64,000 nucleotides of DNA. It comes from Ciona savignyi (Eukaryota; Chordata; Ascidiacea; Phlebobranchia; Cionidae). Location: the NCBI GenBank assembly GCA_000149265.1, contig CH002980.1:2067678-2131677 (forward strand). The letters run 5' to 3'. Below the pieces are notes generated by a model. It did no database searches. It saw only the letters and a list, made by a program, of their open reading frames with translations, and was not told the origin of the DNA. The position numbers and the translations under genes are program-made. Shown piece by piece: positions 57,797 through 64,000 of the stretch (positions are counted from its first letter, which is position 1; each line of letters begins with the position of its first letter).

Positions 57797-58100
57797 TAGG
57801 ATAGGATAGGATAGGATATTCATCTTTATCCCCGTGAATGGGAAAACCAAGGGGGTTAACACACGGGCAATCGTCTGATCACCACGCGCCCATCGTCGGG
57901 TTACCGGAGCTATTGCAGTGTGTTGTATATGATAGACACGTTCCTTCAATTTGGTAGAACCCATTAATCCGCTAGGTTCAGGCAATGTCCGTAAAGTGGC
58001 TTGCCCAAGGACACAGCCGACTAGCTAGCGACCAGTTTCGCACCTGCAACCTTTCGATTGAAAGGCGACGCACTTAACCACTAGACTAACCGGGCGGACA
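57797..58100 (-). mobile_element. tRNA-derived SINE, best full copy
   Basis: Read on the minus strand it starts gtccgcccggttagtctagt with an A-box-like TAGTCTAGTGG, then a B-box-like GGTGCGAAACT, a unique body, and ends with four to five ATCCT-type tail repeats (57797-57820 on the plus strand). About 304 bp. Probable reference copy for the family in this window. Confidence 0.88.
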
Positions 58101-58129
58101 TCGCTTCAACAATCGGCTTACAAGAGCAA

Positions 58130-58265
58130 TTGCAGTCTGGTATGTATAATTGAAGCGTTATATATGTTTTGTACATCCAATTAATCTACTGGGTTAAAGC
58201 GATGTCCGCCAAATACTTGCTGAAGGACACAACCTTATCACCAGTGTTGATTTCGTTGTTCAACC
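58130..58265 (-). repeat. SINE fragment, diverged
   Basis: gcaattgcagtctggtatgt, then ctactgggttaaagcgatgt and aaggacacaaccttatc, next to the full copy. Confidence 0.55.
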
Positions 58266-58359
58266 TTTTGGCGGAAAAAGCAGAAGTTTAACGTCCTATT
58301 GGGGTAACAAGCAGGACAAGTTGAAAGACATGTTATTTCGAGTAAAAACGAGATAGAAT

Positions 58360-58452
58360 TGTGGTGTGTTGTTAAAGTGACCGATTTATATACAACTTAC
58401 CACCTAAAGCCGACCCAGTAACGCCATAATACGGATTCAAAACGTTGTACCA
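58360..58452 (+). repeat. tRNA-like repeat, degenerate
   Basis: gttaaagtgaccgatttata, then cgacccagtaacgccataat and ggattcaaaacgttgtacc follow the unit order loosely. Confidence 0.4.
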
Positions 58453-58459
58453 AAAAACA

Positions 58460-61400
58460 TTGTTAATATGTCCAACACTACTTGTCTCAAATCATAATAA
58501 CTAGAAAGTCGTGGCAGTAGTTTCAGTGGTTAATGTGGTATATAATATGCGTATAGCTATGTTGCATAGGATTGTTAGTGGGAATTCTTGCGGAATCAAA
58601 CTTGACCACGAGATTGTCGGTTGTGTGGTTTAACCGGTAGAAAGAAAACCTACATAAATTCCTTTATCGTATGCACAACACATTGCAATTACTCCTGTAA
58701 CCGGACACCAATATTCGTGTTACAACGCGCCTGTGTCTTCCATCATAAGAAATAAACACTATCCGAACTAATATATATCTGATAATTAAAGATATCAGGG
58801 CCTACTCCCGTATGTTACTAGGAAAAGGTCAGCAGCTAATGGGTAAGGTTAATGAGATATATCACTATACGTTCATTAGATAGCTCATTGTCATACAAAT
58901 CTAAAGTTGACTGTTTTATCGAAATGGGTTTACCAAATTGGAGTTAAACGGGATAACACGTGGTATATGGGTCCAGAAAATGTTAACAGCGTTGTTTGAT
59001 GTGTCAAACGCTAGACCGCAAATCTTGAATGAATTGCCACTTTGTTACCTCATGACAACATAATAAGCGTTTATATATAATATAAACTGTTTGAAAATGT
59101 ATAATATTAATCTATAATGCCGATTTTGCCGGCAAAGAAAATGTCTCCTGTTTAAAAAAAAACTTTCGCCTGTTTTAAAACTCAATCTTACCACTAGATA
59201 ATTGGTAAAGATGACTGTGATACCTGAGTCTTTTTAACTAAACTATATTTCATGCTACGGTATGTAATTGCTCCAGAAATTAAGAAAAGTCAAATATTGA
59301 TCCATGACACCATTTGTAACTAAAGTTGAAACACTGCATTTCTGCTTTATTGCGCTGCTTTGAATCGTTTTTTTTTATAATAAAATCAATTTCAGAATAA
59401 ATTTGAATTATAAAAAAATATTTCGTAAAACTAAAACTGTTTAACACAGTAATAACAAAACTTGCATGCTCAGTTCAATTTGGTTGGCGTTAAGTATAAG
59501 CATCCATAATTGCAATCCCAGCAGAAAGCAATTATTCAAATCAACAATTGTCAAAACTAAATTGCAACCGTGAATACAGCAAACGTGCTAGACTTATAAA
59601 ACAGAAATCACAATAATTAAAACTCTGTTACCGTGTAGTACACGGATCACAAAACATTGTTTAAATATAAACTGTAAAATGTCGTGTGTACTCACTGACG
59701 TGTGTTAACTATACTGTAGTTATGCAGTTTTATCCCGTTTCGTTAAATAATTATGATATTGTTCTGTATAATGTAATTTAATGAAGGGATGAAATAATAA
59801 ACTAAAGTAAGTGTTATTAGTTTAAAATACTTAGTTAATTTACTCAGTTATAAATAAATTAAAGTATTTCTCAGAGTAAAAAAGACCGCAATATGTAGTA
59901 AATAATGGTGCATATATTGCGGAACGCCCTATTTCGGAAGGCGTAGTATAAACTTGTACCAACCATAAATGAGAACTTAACTGTTAGTAAGATTTAAATA
60001 AACCTGTTTGACTTCATGTTTCAGGAAAACCAGTTTCAGACGTTTGTTGACTACAGCAGATTAGGAAAAAATCATTCAATAGCGTACTGCCAAAGGCGTC
60101 AACTAAGCTATATGTTACTGGAATTTAAAACCAGTGATACAAAAGACGATAAATATACCTAGAATTTGACGATTAAGTAAATACAAACATTAAACTCAAC
60201 GATTACGTCTAGACTGCTTAGGTAAAACATTTTACGGAGTGTTTTTCATGTTATTCTCTAAAGTGTCCGTGATAAATATTTATTGCATACAACAAGTGCA
60301 CGAGTGGGTTGTGGTTTTGCTTTGACGTTTGATCATCGCTAGAGCTTTAAATGCTGGCTTCAACCAATACTTTGTGGTTAAACCCAGCTGCTGCAATCGC
60401 AGTGTTTTTCAGCCATCTGCATGTGGAACGAATGTTACAAAAAGTTCCCTTCTATTTAAACGTAATTATGAAAGAAAATTTTCCAGCTCATTTTAGGTTA
60501 CAAAAATAGATGATGTGAAGGTAATGTTACTTTACAGAATTTTGACTTTAAATTACACATTTCTCCAATGGTTTTAAGGATATGGTGGAAAAACACGCTC
60601 TTGGCCATTTCGTGTCGTAATATCTAAACATATTTTGATCTAAGAATACTTTTATGGAAAGAAGCACAGAATTAAATTCACCGTATTTGTTTTTAGAGTT
60701 AGTTTTAGTGTTTCAACACAACTGTACTAATGTAGAGGTGTTCCGATGATTGTTAATGTAACTAATGACTGACACTTCCCCAGAATGAGAATAAACATCC
60801 GTATCAATTCCTAAAAACCGCATGTTTTGCAGATATGGTTTGTCTCAAATTATTGACTGTGGTACGCCGCCGTGGCGTGTGTACGTAACATATTTGAGGT
60901 TCTCAGCCAGTTTAAAGAAACAAAAACACATTTCGTTGGACATCATTAAGTGCACACTGTGACCTAAAGCAATTACATCGAGCGATCTTTTGAGCAAAAT
61001 AAGTCATAGTTTAAAATATGTCATAGCCTTGACATAAGATGTGATAGTTTACCCAGTTATTTTAACACCAGTCGTTATAACGTTAAGTAATTCATCAGTC
61101 GATTATTAGTTAGATGAGCGATTGTCCGTATGATGTTGGCAGAGCTTGTGATATTTCTTGTGATATAAGATATAACCGAGCAAAGTTGTTTTAAGCAAAG
61201 TATTTAATTATATTGAATGAAGTCAGTAAATGTTTTGTCAATCAATGTGGGGGAAAGTGACCAGACTGTAGATCGAACATTTTACTTCTTTTTTTCGGCA
61301 AAATATATTGAATTCTCCTAAGTAGGAAGGTATATGTCATTCAGTCAACTATTTGATAGGTTCCGCGTAAAATGAGTTTTAATAAGATTGTAAGTTTTGC

Positions 61401-63560
61401 CCTTTGATCATGGTAAGTTTGTCTGTAGGAGGAGTCTTGCGTAAAAGCTAACCGCCACATTAAAGCGATCATGGCTCGCAAGCTTTGAAGATCTTTCTCG
61501 CTGATCAACTTTATTTTGTTTGAGGCTTAACAGTGAGATAAATTAGCCGTAAAATATTTCAGACTACAACAAACCGTTTGTGGGATGTAAGGAATTTTTC
61601 AAAGAGGATGATATATTATAAATTAAAGCAGCGTCCATATGACAACAAGTAGCAACCAAATTTCGAACATCTTTTAATATTGTTCGTCTTTATGAAAGCA
61701 TGGTCCTACTGTATAGTTTTAATTAACAAAATATTAAAACATAGCGAAATAAAGTAAATAGATAATTAGGCCTACAGCCGAAACTTAATATCAAAATATA
61801 GCAAAATAGTGTTTAAACTGTTATAGCCCTGAAAGAGTTATATAAAATATTGTTGTATGCGTTAATGAACATGTAAAAAATATCTGGAGACGTTTTTTCT
61901 CCCCATATTTTATTGCTTTTTAAAATTTGTAATGTTACGCCTATGAATGGTATAGACCCGGTGTATACGCAATCATAACCGTACTTTACTTTAAAACGAC
62001 TGTAAGTCATTTACTGATGAATATTAAATTTTATTTGTTTAGTCATATTATTTTTTACGAAGTATAATCTATAACAAATATTAAAGTATTATATATTTGT
62101 GAATACCATTATTTATTAGACGTTTTATCGTTGGGGCTCTGGTTGTGCTAAAGGATTAACGTAATTTAATAACTACAGTAAGAATCAGGAATATTATTAC
62201 AGAAAACTTACTTGATTGGCCATGGTAAAGATCAAAGTTGAACCAGTCGCTCAACCAGTAGGTTAGAAAGGACTTTCCAATATCAAGACTTACAATAAAA
62301 TCCACTTTAACCCGACGTCGGTGCCTCTATTTTGATAGTTCAAAATCCTTTGTGAACTTTGATCATTGTTGCGTCACACACAAGTCGTTCAAGTTGATTC
62401 TGGACTCAATAGACATTCAGCATTATGATTGAATTATGCGTGAATAAGTGATACTGTTACGCACAGTTGCTACAGCAAAACCGCGAGCTGACGGAGAGTA
62501 AGCACGCTTGGGACACTAAACCTTGAAAGTAATTCCTCCGTAGTAGGAATTTAATCAATGAGCAAAAATAACATTAGCGGATTTGGAGGTTCTATCCTTT
62601 CACAACAGTCTATAGGATTAGGAATTGAAACTCGACACGTGTTAATCAAACCGCGATCATTTTGCGGTTCGTAGTAGAAGCGCTTTGTTGGAGGGTGAAT
62701 AAGCAAACAACGATGTGATCGAAAACCGACTAAACTAACCGTGAAATTTCGGGTTTTGCTGATGCGTATAACAAACAAATCTGTGATATTTGGCCTCGTT
62801 GAAATAAATTAGACTTTTCCTTGATGTTGAACTTTAACAGAAGTCATCTTACGTGTCTTGTTTCAAATAATTTAGTGTATTACGGCATAAACACGCCCTA
62901 CGCCTCGCCCCTTTTCAGTTGATTCTCATTGGCGGATAGACCAGCCAATAGATAAAGGATATTCCAATTACACGTATTACGGACATAGAAGTAAAACTGA
63001 CATAGGTGTCAAACGGATATAGGTGTAAAATTACATCAATTTGATCTAGAATTTGACCGCATGTTTAACATATAAGGCAAGCCTACTACAGGTACAATAT
63101 ACATCCAATTATAGCAGATGGAAAATTCCCAAAAAACTCCTAGCTAATGGAGTCTTTCCCATCGATCTCTACAGTGCAAATATTTCTGTACTAGTTCCTT
63201 TAATGTACGTTTTATAATTTGTTATTATATAAGGTTCGAGCAACAGTACGACATTTAAGTGTTTAAAAATATAGGGTTAACCAAACCTATACTTTACCGT
63301 ATACCCTTTCCGTTAGTGGGAGGGATTTTCACGCAGTCGTTAACGACGGAAAAACACAGATTATCGTATGCGATTTTTCTTCAAAAAGCATTATAAAAAC
63401 TCCTGACTAAAAATGTCGAGTATCTTAATAAACTTAGTTACCGATTGTGTAACTTCGTGCGTTTTTACATAAAACTAAAAGTTCTTATGTATAATACAAT
63501 ATGATGTATTGTAGTTTATTACAATACGCAGTTAAATTTACCAATTATTTTTTAATTTAT
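58460..63560. other. gene-poor stretch
   Basis: About 5 kb of AT-rich DNA. No frame longer than 75 codons, no recognisable motif and no convincing exon. It could be intergenic, intronic or regulatory for a gene beyond the right edge. Confidence 0.5.
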
Positions 63561-63693
63561 TAGTTTTGGTGGCCACATCTGGCTACATATATAAACGTGC
63601 TTTAATATCGTTTTGCTGACTTTTTCGTGATTCCTGAGATTCTTGTGTTTTCACGGTGAAAATTAAATTAAACAGGTGGCATTAGAAGCGGAT

Positions 63694-63810
63694 ATGGTAC
63701 CACCTGCCCAAGCCGGAAAGTGCATCCCCAGTCGTTTTATACATCCGTGCCAGTCTACCCTTGGACCAAATACAACCGCACAAGACCCAGTGTTTCCGTT
63801 TCACATTATA
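63694..63810 (+). CDS. doubtful first exon of a gene leaving the window
   Basis: ATG at 63694 opens MVPPAQAGKCIPSRFIHPCQ, then PNTTAQDPVFPFHII, stopping at TAA 63811-63813. A TATA-like tatataaa lies about 105 bases upstream (63586-63593) and an acceptor-like aaacag at 63674. Codon content looks more protein-like than the surroundings, but nothing identifies it. Confidence 0.2.
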
Positions 63811-64000
63811 TAAAAGTAAAAGTTGCTCGCATTTGCTATAAATCATGGTCAACACTCAAAAAGTTATTTCTTACTGTAGTTTTTAGCCGCTCAAAGGCAA
63901 CACTCGGAACACTCGGTTTGAAAAGTGATCGCCAAATGAAGATGATGCAATATTTCTAATAGGCACTTCAGCGCCATTAATGTGGATTCTTTTTTCACTA

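Overview
The window looks like chordate-type genomic DNA from a tunicate, most probably a Ciona species (inference). The grounds are AT-rich sequence, many short exons with GT-AG introns, dense short interspersed repeats, a splice-acceptor-like site directly before a start codon (as in spliced-leader trans-splicing), and chordate-like genes: an nNOS-like nitric oxide synthase with a PDZ domain, a RIPK1-like kinase and a sushi-domain membrane protein. All gene models were read by eye from six-frame translation, exon phase and remembered family sequences. No alignment or transcript was available.

Layout. (1) About 346-2718, + strand: the 3' end of a RIPK1-like kinase gene, kinase subdomain VIII onward, entering from the left. 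(2) 3378-9551, + strand: a nine-exon gene for a probable type II membrane protein with four sushi/CCP modules and a cysteine-rich C-terminus. (3) 9552-15117: intergenic DNA with tRNA-like repeats and a pogo-like MITE. (4) 15118-41522, + strand: a nearly complete nitric oxide synthase gene with 30 recognised exons and one short expected exon not found. It encodes about 1450 residues in the order PDZ, oxygenase, calmodulin-binding helix, FMN domain with an nNOS/eNOS-like insert, FAD and NADPH domains. Exon phases agree at every junction except across the missing exon. (5) 42.5-55.8 kb: four near-identical units, each with a minus-strand gene for a glycine-rich single-RRM RNA-binding protein. A 100-N gap at 48010-48109 lies between the second unit and a second copy of the last three NOS exons, which is followed by units three and four. 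(6) 55.8-64 kb: a pogo-like MITE, a triple tRNA-like repeat, a good SINE copy, then about 5.5 kb with no gene I recognise, and a doubtful first exon near the right end.

The block from about 40.09 to 48.0 kb and the block from 48.11 to about 55.8 kb are copies of each other placed on either side of the gap. The simplest reading is two unmerged haplotypes of one locus, although a real 8 kb tandem duplication is not excluded. The copies differ by clean insertions: a hAT-like MITE with an 8-bp target duplication and an empty site in the partner, and a 297-bp foldback element with a 9-bp target duplication and empty sites in the other three RBP units. A second 297-bp foldback copy in a NOS intron has the same ends but an inverted interior, which is the most unusual mobile-element signal here.
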